This document shows, piece by piece, positions 1 to 7,435 of a stretch of 11,764 nucleotides of DNA. The notes under the pieces were generated by a model. The model made no database searches, was not told where the DNA came from, and saw only the letters and a list, made by a program, of their open reading frames with translations. The stretch comes from Pirellulaceae bacterium (GTDB lineage: Bacteria; Planctomycetota; Planctomycetia; Pirellulales; Pirellulaceae): NCBI GenBank assembly GCA_013002105.1, contig JABDKS010000043.1, positions 1 through 11,764 of the forward strand, given 5' to 3'. A program made the position numbers and the translations under genes. The number at the start of each line of letters is the position of its first letter. Within the stretch, counting starts at the first letter, position 1.

Positions 1-1263
1 CGATATGACAAATTCGATTTACGCGTCGCAGAAGAACTTGCTGGGCGTGCAGCCATGGCGATTGACAACGCGCGGCTGTATCAAGAAGGGCAGCAAGCGA
101 ACCTGGCAAAAACCGAATTCATCGCCAACATGAGCCACGAGATCCGGACGCCCATGACGGCCGTCTTGGGTTACGCCGATCTCCTGCTCGCACGCGAGAA
201 TGAATCGGAAAAAATCAAGTTTCTGCAAACGATTCAACGCAATGGTCAGTTCTTGCTGGAAATCATCAACGATATTCTGGACTTGTCCAAAATTGAATCC
301 GGCAAAATGGAAGTGTTCCGCGAGGATTGCGACGTTGCAGAAGTCGTTACGGATGTGCACAGCATGATGCTGGGCAGAGCCGAGGCAAAGAAGCTTCGAT
401 TCGAAGTTCGATTTGACGGCAAGCTGCCTCGTACGATCCAGAGCGATGCTAAACGACTACGCCAAGTCTTAGTGAACTTACTGGGAAACGCAATCAAGTT
501 CACGGAGTCCGGATCGATTCAGTTAATCGTTCGTGAGGTCACCAACGAGTCTGACTCTCGCATTGAGTTTGTCGTGAACGATACAGGGATCGGCATTGAT
601 CAAGAACAAAGCACTCGGTTATTCCAGCCATTCGATCAAGGAGATGCATCCGTCACGCGCAAGTACGGCGGAACCGGTCTGGGGCTAGCGATCAGTCAGC
701 GAATTGCAGGACTACTTGGCGGTGGGATCTCGTTTGTAAGCCGCGTGGGACAGGGCAGCCAGTTCAAATTCGTTGTTGCCGCGGGAGATATCACTGACGT
801 CGAGCGGATCGATCCATCCGAACGAACCGACACACCGTCGGTCGATCCGCCCGCCACGCAAGAATCCGGCCAACAACTTGACTGCAAGGTCCTGGTGGTT
901 GACGATCGACGGGACGTACGATTTTTGGCGGGACATATCTTGCGTAATCACGGCGCGACAGTCGAGTTTTGCGAGGACGGATTGGAGGCGTGTGAATTCA
1001 TTGAATCGGCAATGGATAGCGGCCAACTGCCGGATCTGATTTTGCTCGATATGCAAATGCCGCGATTGGACGGATATCAAGCGGCCGCGCGGCTTCGCAA
1101 ACTGGGATTTCAAAATCCGATCGTCGCGCTGACGGCCGATGCCATGCATGGCGACATGACCCGATGCATCCAAAGCGGTTGTGATGATTACCTGAGTAAG
1201 CCGATCGACACATCGGAACTGTTGCAGACGGTGGCACGATTCACGGCCACCTCGGCACCATAG
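1..1263 (+). CDS. Hybrid sensor histidine kinase, GAF-HisKA-HATPase-receiver (5' end missing)
   Basis: The frame is open from base 1, so the true start lies upstream and 420 codons are visible. The ATG at 55 is internal: the residues before it (ELAGRAAMAIDNARLY) are the typical last helix of a GAF domain. Next come the HisKA H-box (FIANMSHEIRTP, phospho-acceptor His at 136-138), the N-box (LLGNAIKF, Asn at 487-489), the G1 box (DTGIGID from 580), the F-box (LFQPFDQG) and the G2 box (GGTGLGLA from 667). After a polar Pro/Thr-rich linker comes a complete C-terminal receiver domain: acidic pair DD at 901-906, phospho-acceptor Asp in LLDMQMP at 1048-1050, Thr at 1132-1134 and Lys in LSKP at 1198-1200. 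All key residues are intact, so it should autophosphorylate and pass phosphate to its own receiver. The visible part has no membrane segment. The signal sensed is unknown because the sensor region is outside the window. It ends one base from the converging pdeM gene. Confidence 0.95.
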   Translation, partial: RYDKFDLRVAEELAGRAAMAIDNARLYQEGQQANLAKTEFIANMSHEIRTPMTAVLGYADLLLARENESEKIKFLQTIQRNGQFLLEIINDILDLSKIESGKMEVFREDCDVAEVVTDVHSMMLGRAEAKKLRFEVRFDGKLPRTIQSDAKRLRQVLVNLLGNAIKFTESGSIQLIVREVTNESDSRIEFVVNDTGIGIDQEQSTRLFQPFDQGDASVTRKYGGTGLGLAISQRIAGLLGGGISFVSRVGQGSQFKFVVAAGDITDVERIDPSERTDTPSVDPPATQESGQQLDCKVLVVDDRRDVRFLAGHILRNHGATVEFCEDGLEACEFIESAMDSGQLPDLILLDMQMPRLDGYQAAARLRKLGFQNPIVALTADAMHGDMTRCIQSGCDDYLSKPIDTSELLQTVARFTATSAP

Positions 1264-1264
1264 A

Positions 1265-1942
1265 TCAGCCGCAAGTGACGACCGGGTACTCGATCAATTC
1301 GTCGTCGACCACGGGCCAAACGCGGTCTCCCGATCGTGGGCCCACCACGTGCGTGCCCGTGAACTGGCCAATCGCCGGCAAAACCAGGCAATTGTCGCGT
1401 AACCAAAAACAGGGCAATTTACCCAATCGGTCCGTGGCGCTGTCTAACCGGATCGACGGATGCAAATGCCCACACAACATCAAGTCCATGTCGGCGGGAA
1501 CTGCTGATGGGTGATGCGACAGGAGTACCCTGTCGATGACAAGTTGCGATTCGAAGACTTCCAACGACCACTGCGACGGCAACGGGCCCAGACGCAAATC
1601 ATGGTTCCCGCGAACCAGTTGGCATTCTACGTTGTGGTGAGTTGCAAAAAACTGATCAAGCGAGTGACGAACGTCGCTCGAAAGCGAAGATCGTGCATGG
1701 AACATGTCACCGAGAATAACCATCCGAGTTGCTTCGGTCCGCCGTAGCATCCGGGAGATCCGCGCGAGTGTTCCGTCGGTGCTCCCGCGCGGGACCGGCA
1801 GTCCGTGTCGTCGGAAAGTCGCCGTCTTGCCAAAGTGCGGGTCCGCAATGAACAGCGCACGATGCTTGTGCCAGTAAACGCCCCGGTCGCCAAGCAGCAT
1901 CCACTCGGTTCCACCGAGCATCGTTTCGATAAAAGGCGACAT
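1265..1942 (-). CDS. pdeM: Ligase-associated DNA damage response endonuclease PdeM (calcineurin-like metallophosphoesterase)
   Basis: A 225-residue protein with all the binuclear-metal motifs of the calcineurin-like phosphoesterase fold: D34-P-H36 (ADPHFGK), G78-D79 (LGDMFHAR), G112-N-H-D115 (RGNHD), H143-H144 (LSHHP) and G158-H-L-H161 (CGHLHP). The compact size and the ADPHFGK start fit the ligase-associated family (TIGR04123 as I recall it), whose characterised members are manganese-dependent DNA nucleases. No signal peptide or membrane segment is seen, so it is presumably cytoplasmic. It is the last gene of the six-gene repair block, 92 nt downstream of the helicase. The ATG at 1942 is chosen because a good Shine-Dalgarno lies 8 nt upstream, one of the few clear ones in the window. 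Its stop faces the stop of the histidine kinase gene with a single base between. A role in trimming strands before ligation is inferred from family and context. Confidence 0.92.
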   Translation of the reverse strand: MSPFIETMLGGTEWMLLGDRGVYWHKHRALFIADPHFGKTATFRRHGLPVPRGSTDGTLARISRMLRRTEATRMVILGDMFHARSSLSSDVRHSLDQFFATHHNVECQLVRGNHDLRLGPLPSQWSLEVFESQLVIDRVLLSHHPSAVPADMDLMLCGHLHPSIRLDSATDRLGKLPCFWLRDNCLVLPAIGQFTGTHVVGPRSGDRVWPVVDDELIEYPVVTCG

Positions 1943-1950
1943 CCGTTCAT

Positions 1951-1955
1951 TCCTT
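1951..1955 (-). promoter_or_regulatory. Shine-Dalgarno of pdeM
   Basis: On the minus strand AAGGA lies 8 nt before the pdeM ATG. It supports that start and suggests independent translation initiation after the 92-nt gap from the helicase. Confidence 0.6.
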
Positions 1956-2034
1956 CATTTAACCGGTAGGCCAGGAACCAGGCTGTTGGCAATCGACTCG
2001 CCTGATTAGCACTTGGCCTGGAGCGCGCCCCACG

Positions 2035-4530
2035 TTACGCCGTCGTTTCAGCGGCTGTCTCCAACTGCGCCTGCAAGCGAGCGACTCGCTCCGCCAAGGA
2101 CTCACTGCTGATTCGTTCTCTCAGTTTATCAACCAACAATGGAAACGAAAGCGGCGTCACTTTGGGTGGGTCCGTGACCACGATACGGCACTGTGCAATC
2201 CGTTCGAGGGCTCCGAGCATGCGCGATGATTCGAGCTGTTGTTCCAAGACCTCGCGTTGGCTTTGCAGCAACAGCAGATTGTCTGGATCGTATTGAGCGA
2301 AAACATCGAAAAATAAGTTGCTACTTGCTTGCAAGTTTTTGTTCGTTTTCCTTTGACCTGGATACCCTGGGTGGATCAACCCAGCGACGCGTGCGATTTG
2401 GCGAAACTGTCTCTTTGCCATCTCCGTCGAATTCATGCTGGCAAGTATGTCATCCACCAGACGATCAGCGGAAAAAAGTCCGGTTCGAATGGCCTGGTCA
2501 ACCGCGATCTCCTGGGGGGCCTGCAGGACGACGCCGTAGTCATTGCACGCCATCGTGAACGTGATCTTCTGTAATCGTGAGATTCGATAGGCAAACAGAG
2601 CGGCCAAGCCTTCGTGGACCAATCGACCTTCAAACGGAAAGATAAATAGCTGATGGCCGCCTTTGGTTTTGATTCGTTCGATCAGTAGTTCGTCGCGGCT
2701 GGGGATGACGCTCCAGCGTTGTTGGATTTCCAGCAAGCCACGCAAGGATTTCATTTCACGACCCACCAATTTTCCCTCGGATGCTTCCTGCAATTTGGTT
2801 CTCAGTGCCTCGCTTAATTCGCTTGACAGCGGCATTCGCCCACCCATCCAACGTGGAACCGTGTCAGGACTTCCTTTGGCCCTGCGAACGTAGGCCGCAT
2901 TGTCCTTGACGCGAACCATTTCGACCAATCGACCGGCGAACAAGAATTTGTCCCCGGGGTTCAATCGCGACAGAAAGTGCTCCTCGGCAGTTCCCAAGGT
3001 TGCACCTTTCAAATACTTCACCTGCATCGACGCATCCGACACGATCGTGCCGATGTTCATTCGGTGCATCGACGCAGTCCGACGCTGGGTCACCTGATAC
3101 ATCTCGCCATCGACCTCGACACGATGGTACTCCGGGTACGCGGTCAACGAACTGCCGCCGTGGACCACAAAGTCCAACACCCACTGCCATTCTGTGTCGG
3201 TTAACGACCGGTACGCGTGTGCTGTGCGAATCTCCTGCAGCAAATCAGCAGAGGTAAATGCGCCGCCAATGGCAATCGTGACAACGTGTTGGGCCAAAAC
3301 ATCTAATGGTTTTTGCAACAGGGGTCGTGATTCCAAACTCCCCTTGCGAATCGCATCTTGCGCAGCGGCCAGTTCAATCAGTTCCAAAGCGTTGGTGGGT
3401 ACAAACGCCAGGCGACTGACGGCATCGGGTTGATGTCCACTACGTCCGGCGCGCTGCAGCAATCGTGCAGCGCCTTTCGGGCTGCCGATTTGAACGACCA
3501 GATCGACTGCCGTGAAATCAACACCCAAATCCAGGCTGCTGGTGCAAACGACGCCTCGCAAAGACCCGTCGCGTAAACCGTTTTCGACCCAGTTGCGCAC
3601 ATTCATGTCCAGCGATCCATGATGCAACGCAATTTTGCCTGCCCAGTCGGGCCGCTGTTTCAATAGATGCTGATACCAAATTTCGGTCTGCGAGCGTGTG
3701 TTGGCAAAGATCAATGCACTTTGAACCGTTTCGATCAATTGTGCGACTTGAGGAACCATGCGGGTTCCAATATGACCGGACCAAGGGAAACGATCGATTT
3801 TGGCGGGAATCATCGATTCCAGTTTGATACGTTTGTTCTTGTAGCCTTCGATGATTCGAACTTCTCCACGAGGCTGCGTGCCGACCAGGGCGTCACGGGC
3901 ATCCGACAGATTGCCCAGCGTCGCCGACACGCCCCACGTCCGCAAATCTGGATTGAGCTTTCGTAATCTAGAGAGTGCAAGTTCAGTCTGGATACCGCGT
4001 TTGGTGCCGAGTAATTCGTGCCATTCATCGACCATCACCGCTTCGACGCCGCCGAGTTGTTCAAGCAATCGTTCGTGGGTCAGCATCAACGAGAGACTTT
4101 CGGGCGTCGTTACCAGTGCGGTTGGCAAACGTTTCAGTTGCCGCGCCTTGGCGCTGGCCTTGGAGTCACCGGTACGAGACTCCAGTCGCCAGGGGATCTC
4201 CAAAAAATCAAGCGGCGCTCGCAACGAGTTTTCCGTGTCGCCGGCCAATGCTCGCAACGGTGTGATCCACAAGACGCGCAGCGGCGGCGGTCGCTTGGGG
4301 TTCCATTTCTCGCGATTCGGATTCTCTTTCATCCATTTGATCAGTGGACCCATCCATACCGCCAAGGTCTTGCCCGTTCCCGTGGCTGAATGCACCAGAC
4401 CGCTTGATCCATCCTGATAGGAGCGCCACGTCGAGCGTTGAAAACGAAACGGCCTCCAACCGACCGCATCAAAGAAACGGTCGACCTCTTTGGAAGGTCG
4501 GATTCGAGTAGGTTTCGTGGCCGCGGTCAT
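2035..4530 (-). CDS. Ligase-associated DEXH-box DNA helicase (Lhr-Core type)
   Basis: An 831-residue superfamily 2 helicase. Seen in order: Q-motif-like FRFQ (to Q31), Walker A SATGTGKT (48-55), motif Ia TPLRALAGD (90-98), TTPES (141-145), DEWH box (168-171), motif III SAT (202-204), motif IV-like IFANTRSQTE (274-283), HHGSLD (303-308), TSSLDLGVDF (330-339) and motif VI QRAGRSGH (359-366). About 465 further residues correspond to the winged-helix and core C-terminal domains of Lhr-Core proteins. The very long extra C-terminus of full-length mycobacterial Lhr is absent. Length and motifs fit the ligase-associated helicase family (TIGR04121 as recalled). Members couple ATP hydrolysis to 3'-to-5' movement on DNA and to unwinding. 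It lies 83 nt after the ligase and 92 nt before pdeM on the same strand. No clear Shine-Dalgarno precedes the ATG at 4530. All catalytic motifs are intact. Confidence 0.94.
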   Translation of the reverse strand: MTAATKPTRIRPSKEVDRFFDAVGWRPFRFQRSTWRSYQDGSSGLVHSATGTGKTLAVWMGPLIKWMKENPNREKWNPKRPPPLRVLWITPLRALAGDTENSLRAPLDFLEIPWRLESRTGDSKASAKARQLKRLPTALVTTPESLSLMLTHERLLEQLGGVEAVMVDEWHELLGTKRGIQTELALSRLRKLNPDLRTWGVSATLGNLSDARDALVGTQPRGEVRIIEGYKNKRIKLESMIPAKIDRFPWSGHIGTRMVPQVAQLIETVQSALIFANTRSQTEIWYQHLLKQRPDWAGKIALHHGSLDMNVRNWVENGLRDGSLRGVVCTSSLDLGVDFTAVDLVVQIGSPKGAARLLQRAGRSGHQPDAVSRLAFVPTNALELIELAAAQDAIRKGSLESRPLLQKPLDVLAQHVVTIAIGGAFTSADLLQEIRTAHAYRSLTDTEWQWVLDFVVHGGSSLTAYPEYHRVEVDGEMYQVTQRRTASMHRMNIGTIVSDASMQVKYLKGATLGTAEEHFLSRLNPGDKFLFAGRLVEMVRVKDNAAYVRRAKGSPDTVPRWMGGRMPLSSELSEALRTKLQEASEGKLVGREMKSLRGLLEIQQRWSVIPSRDELLIERIKTKGGHQLFIFPFEGRLVHEGLAALFAYRISRLQKITFTMACNDYGVVLQAPQEIAVDQAIRTGLFSADRLVDDILASMNSTEMAKRQFRQIARVAGLIHPGYPGQRKTNKNLQASSNLFFDVFAQYDPDNLLLLQSQREVLEQQLESSRMLGALERIAQCRIVVTDPPKVTPLSFPLLVDKLRERISSESLAERVARLQAQLETAAETTA

Positions 4531-4613
4531 TAAATAGGGAGTCAGCTTGGGTGTCGTAGAAACACGGACGCGAATGGTTGGGCAGAATCACCAACTGTGA
4601 TCTGGCGATGCGT

Positions 4614-6209
4614 TTACCCCGGCAGGAATTCTAGAAGTTCACTCAGCGTATTGGCGTCTTGGGGCCGTTTATCGTGCCGCCAACGCAGAATTCTTGGAAA
4701 TCGCGTCGCGATTCCGCTCTTGTGTCGCTTGCTGCGCTGGAGGCCCTCAAATGCAAGTTCCATCACGAGCGTCGGTGTGACGCTGCGAACGGGACCAAAT
4801 TTCTCCTTGGTGTTCTGCCTGACGAAGCGATCGACTTTACGGATCTCGGCATCGTCCAGCCCGCTGTATGCTTTGGCAAGCGGCACAAGTCTTTGATCAT
4901 CCCACAGTGCAAACGTGTAATCGGTAAACAAACTGGCTCGTTTGCCGTGTCCCTTTTGTGCATAGATCAGAACGGCGTCGATCGTGTAGGGAGCGACCTT
5001 CCATTTCCACCACGTTCCACGCACACGGCCGACATCGTATGACGCGTCCTTTCGCTTCAACATCAGGCCTTCGGAGTTTCGCTGACGACTCGACTGGCGA
5101 ATCGTTGCCCAATCGTCCCAATCGTCGCCGGGAACTAATTTGGTCACGCACACATGGTCATGGTCGACCTTTGCGAGCACCTGCTCCAGTCGCTCGCGTC
5201 GTTCAGCAAACGGTAGTGATCGAACGTCGTGTCCGTTGTGCTCGAGTAGATCGAACGCGTGGAAAACAACGGGAACTTCCGTGAGCAGCTTTTTGCCCAC
5301 GGTCTTTCGACCGATACGACGCTGCAATTGAGCGAACGGCAATACGTCGCCCGCCGCCGTAGCAGCAAGAATTTCTCCATCCAAAACGGTCCCGTCAGGC
5401 AGGCACTCGGCAGCGGACTCGATCTCCGGCCAGCGATTCTCCATCAAGTCCTCGCCTCGCGACCAAACAAAGGTTTGTTCGGCCCGTCGAATCAACTGAC
5501 CACGAATGCCGTCCCACTTCCATTCCGCAGCGTAATCATTTGCATCGCCGAGAGAACTGGGTCCCGACTCTGGGTCGATGGCGTGTGCCAAGCAGAACGG
5601 GTACGGCCTGCTGACGACGGTGTCTTGCACATCGGGGTCGACCAACGACATGAAGAATTCGGCCGTCGGTTCCCAGTTTCCCATGAGTCGATGCGAGATG
5701 ACTTCGGGTGTCATGTCAGAAAATTTCGCGATGGCACGCGTCACCAATCGTTTGCTGACGCCGACTCGAAAGCCGCCGGTGATCAACTTCATCACGACCA
5801 ATCGCATCGCAGCAGGCGTATCACGCCAGATCGCGGTGACTGCGACGCGTTGTTCGGATTCATCCATCGCCCGCAATGGTTTCAGCCGCTGCTGCATCCA
5901 ATCGGCCAACGAAGCATCATTCTTGACTTCGCCAGGCGGAACGACCAGCGACAGGGTCTCAGCCAGGTCGCCGACGGCGTGGTACGACTCCTCGAACAAC
6001 CAAGTTGGAATCTCGGCCTCTTCGGCGGCCCACATTCGCAAAAATTTTGTCGGAACCAACTGTCGCAGTTTGTTCCCAGCCAAAAAGTAGATCGCCCATG
6101 CTGCGTCAGCTGGCGACGCGTCGGCAAAATACTGCGTCATCGCTGCAATTTTCTCGTTGGTCTTGGTGGTGGAATCCACCGCGTTGTACAGTTCGGCAAA
6201 ACGGATCAT
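4614..6209 (-). CDS. ATP-dependent DNA ligase of the damage-response cluster
   Basis: A 531-residue ligase. Residues 1 to about 200 form the helical DNA-binding domain (GGFRVGVSK at 145-153 is typical). The nucleotidyltransferase domain follows, with motif I EWKWDGIRGQ and the adenylated Lys at K231, SRGEDL (250-255), LDGEI with E279, FDLL (319-322), EGLMLK (380-385) and motif V WWKWK with K402 and K404. A C-terminal OB-fold domain ends with RFPRILRWR. This matches the PP_1105-like bacterial ATP-dependent ligase family (TIGR04120 as recalled), distinct from LigD: no polymerase or phosphoesterase domain is attached, and no Ku gene is nearby. The ATG overlaps the stop of the exonuclease gene as ATGA, and GAGGA sits 5 nt upstream, so translation is probably coupled. 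It would seal nicks with ATP after processing by the neighbouring helicase and nucleases. It supplements the housekeeping NAD-dependent ligase expected elsewhere in the genome. Confidence 0.95.
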   Translation of the reverse strand: MIRFAELYNAVDSTTKTNEKIAAMTQYFADASPADAAWAIYFLAGNKLRQLVPTKFLRMWAAEEAEIPTWLFEESYHAVGDLAETLSLVVPPGEVKNDASLADWMQQRLKPLRAMDESEQRVAVTAIWRDTPAAMRLVVMKLITGGFRVGVSKRLVTRAIAKFSDMTPEVISHRLMGNWEPTAEFFMSLVDPDVQDTVVSRPYPFCLAHAIDPESGPSSLGDANDYAAEWKWDGIRGQLIRRAEQTFVWSRGEDLMENRWPEIESAAECLPDGTVLDGEILAATAAGDVLPFAQLQRRIGRKTVGKKLLTEVPVVFHAFDLLEHNGHDVRSLPFAERRERLEQVLAKVDHDHVCVTKLVPGDDWDDWATIRQSSRQRNSEGLMLKRKDASYDVGRVRGTWWKWKVAPYTIDAVLIYAQKGHGKRASLFTDYTFALWDDQRLVPLAKAYSGLDDAEIRKVDRFVRQNTKEKFGPVRSVTPTLVMELAFEGLQRSKRHKSGIATRFPRILRWRHDKRPQDANTLSELLEFLPG

Positions 6210-6219
6210 GGTTGGTCCT
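6206..6219 (-). promoter_or_regulatory. ATGA stop-start overlap with Shine-Dalgarno inside the exonuclease gene
   Basis: On the minus strand the exonuclease TGA (6208-6206) shares bases with the ligase ATG (6209-6207). GAGGA at 6219-6215 lies inside the last exonuclease codons, 5 nt before the ATG. This arrangement is typical of translational coupling and is the firmest operon evidence in the window. Confidence 0.75.
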
Positions 6220-7282
6220 CGGCTTCGTCACGGGATTGGGGCTCAGCCGATTGATCGACGTCGCTCACGCGGGCGTCGATCGCATCTTCGTCGTCTTCAC
6301 CGCGCAAGCGATTGTCGATCACTTTTGCGTCGCGGCCGTTGTCGTTCAGGTAGCGCGCGACGGCGGCGCAATATCCATGTGTCACCCAAACAGTCTCGGG
6401 ATCGCATTGCTGGACCGCTTGCAGCAAGGACGGCCAATCGACGTGATCGCTCAATACGAATCCGCGATCGACACTTCGTCGTCGACGTGCGCCGCGAACG
6501 GCCATCCAACCACTTGCCATTGCGGTGCTGACACGACCAAATTTTCGCATCCAGGGGCTGTGATGCGCGCTTGGAACGGCGACCACCATCGCACCGCTCC
6601 AATCGTGTTTACCCTCGACATCGCCAACGTAAGTTGTCGCTGGCAACGCGACACCGGTGCGTCGATACGCACCGTTGCCTTTCTCTACCGCGCCGTGGCA
6701 ATAAATCGGACCAATGCTCGGATCAAGCTCGGACAACATGCGTTGGCTTTTACCGACCGCGTATCCGTATAACACACAACATTTTCCATCATCACGACTT
6801 TCACGCCACCACTGATTGATATCGTCCGTAATCGATTGTTGCGATGGCCAACGGTAAACCGGCAGTCCAAACGTGGACTCGGTAACCAACAAATGACAGG
6901 CGACCGGTTGCCAAGTTTCACAAGTTGGATCGGCACCTAGTTTGTAGTCGCCGGTGACGACCGCGATTTGACCGCGATGTTCCAAGCGGATTTGGGCTGA
7001 TCCCAGCATGTGACCGGCAGGATGAAAACTGACGTCAACGCCGTTGATCTTGATAGACTGACCGTAGGGCAAAAACTGAAACTCCGCATCGTCATTCATC
7101 CGCATTCGCAGCAGATGCTCGCTCGGTGCGGCGGCCAAATAGTGGCGACAGCCCCAGCGCGCATGATCGGTGTGCGCATGGCTAACGACCGCCCGATCGA
7201 CGGGGCGATGAGGATCGACAAAAAAATTGCCAACGGGGCAATGAAGCCCGTTTTCGGTCGTTTCTAATAGTGGTGTCATCAT
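6206..7282 (-). CDS. Ligase-associated DNA damage response exonuclease (metallo-beta-lactamase fold)
   Basis: A 358-residue protein counted from the ATG at 7282. The metallo-beta-lactamase signature HAHTDH (35-40) is followed by PAGHMLGSAQ (88-97), TGDYK (110-114), VTESTF (133-138), a serine/glycine-rich YGYAVGKSQ, and the late His-containing motifs SDHVDW and VTHGY. This is the layout of the SNM1/CPSF-like nucleases and of the exonuclease in ligase-associated clusters (TIGR04122 as recalled). It would trim DNA ends or gaps before sealing. The start is uncertain: ATG codons at 7282 and 7279 are adjacent, and a TTG at 7297 would add five residues. No Shine-Dalgarno distinguishes them. The last 35 or so residues are very acidic and probably disordered, and look like an extension beyond the fold. 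The stop overlaps the ligase start. The 153-nt gap upstream separates it from the UdgX gene. Confidence 0.92.
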   Translation of the reverse strand: MMTPLLETTENGLHCPVGNFFVDPHRPVDRAVVSHAHTDHARWGCRHYLAAAPSEHLLRMRMNDDAEFQFLPYGQSIKINGVDVSFHPAGHMLGSAQIRLEHRGQIAVVTGDYKLGADPTCETWQPVACHLLVTESTFGLPVYRWPSQQSITDDINQWWRESRDDGKCCVLYGYAVGKSQRMLSELDPSIGPIYCHGAVEKGNGAYRRTGVALPATTYVGDVEGKHDWSGAMVVAVPSAHHSPWMRKFGRVSTAMASGWMAVRGARRRRSVDRGFVLSDHVDWPSLLQAVQQCDPETVWVTHGYCAAVARYLNDNGRDAKVIDNRLRGEDDEDAIDARVSDVDQSAEPQSRDEAEDQP

Positions 7283-7435
7283 GAAAATCGGCGTCAAAGT
7301 TCGCGCACGCGGCAGTCAACGATCCTGTCAGTCATCGGGACAGATTCGTGACCACATTCCTTGCAACAGCAATTCGCGTGCCTAGCGTCGACAGAGCATG
7401 TTTTGTCTGAAACTGCGTCCGCGGGAGTAACGCTA
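7283..7435 (-). other. Gap between the UdgX gene and the exonuclease gene
   Basis: These 153 nt are the largest gap inside the six-gene block, exactly between the UdgX pair and the ligase set. I see no ORF, no convincing -35/-10 pair, no Shine-Dalgarno for the exonuclease and no hairpin followed by T residues. CTGTC and GACAG form a 5-bp inverted repeat with a 9-nt loop at 7326-7344. A second promoter could lie here but cannot be assigned by eye. Confidence 0.4.

Noticed and set aside
55..57. ATG at 55 as the start of the histidine kinase
   Set aside because: The frame is open to base 1 and the upstream codons encode the end of a GAF domain, so this Met is internal.
712..1173. A 153-codon minus-strand frame opposite the kinase receiver domain
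   Set aside because: It is antisense to an intact HATPase and receiver region, shows no domain of its own and has no start signal.
1943..2034. Possible terminator or small gene between the helicase and pdeM
   Set aside because: No stable stem, T-run or ORF is visible; only the pdeM ribosome binding site is supported.
3851..4417. A 188-codon plus-strand reading frame opposite the helicase gene
   Set aside because: It is antisense to the helicase motor domain, Arg/Ser-rich and motif-free, the usual look of a shadow frame.
4531..4613. Possible promoter between the ligase and the helicase
   Set aside because: GTTG/CAAC is only a 4-bp repeat and no -35/-10 pair is convincing. Operon read-through is the simpler reading.
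5259..6254. A 331-codon plus-strand reading frame opposite the ligase gene
   Set aside because: It lies wholly antisense to a ligase with every motif intact, gives no recognisable domain, and long antisense frames are expected opposite genes of this base composition.
6005..6772. A 255-codon plus-strand frame across the ligase/exonuclease junction
   Set aside because: It is antisense to both genes and to their coupled ATGA junction, and no protein family is recognisable.
7326..7344. CTGTC...GACAG repeat as an SOS/LexA box upstream of the exonuclease
   Set aside because: It has only 5-bp arms with a 9-nt loop and matches no LexA consensus I know. Damage control of the block cannot be claimed from it.
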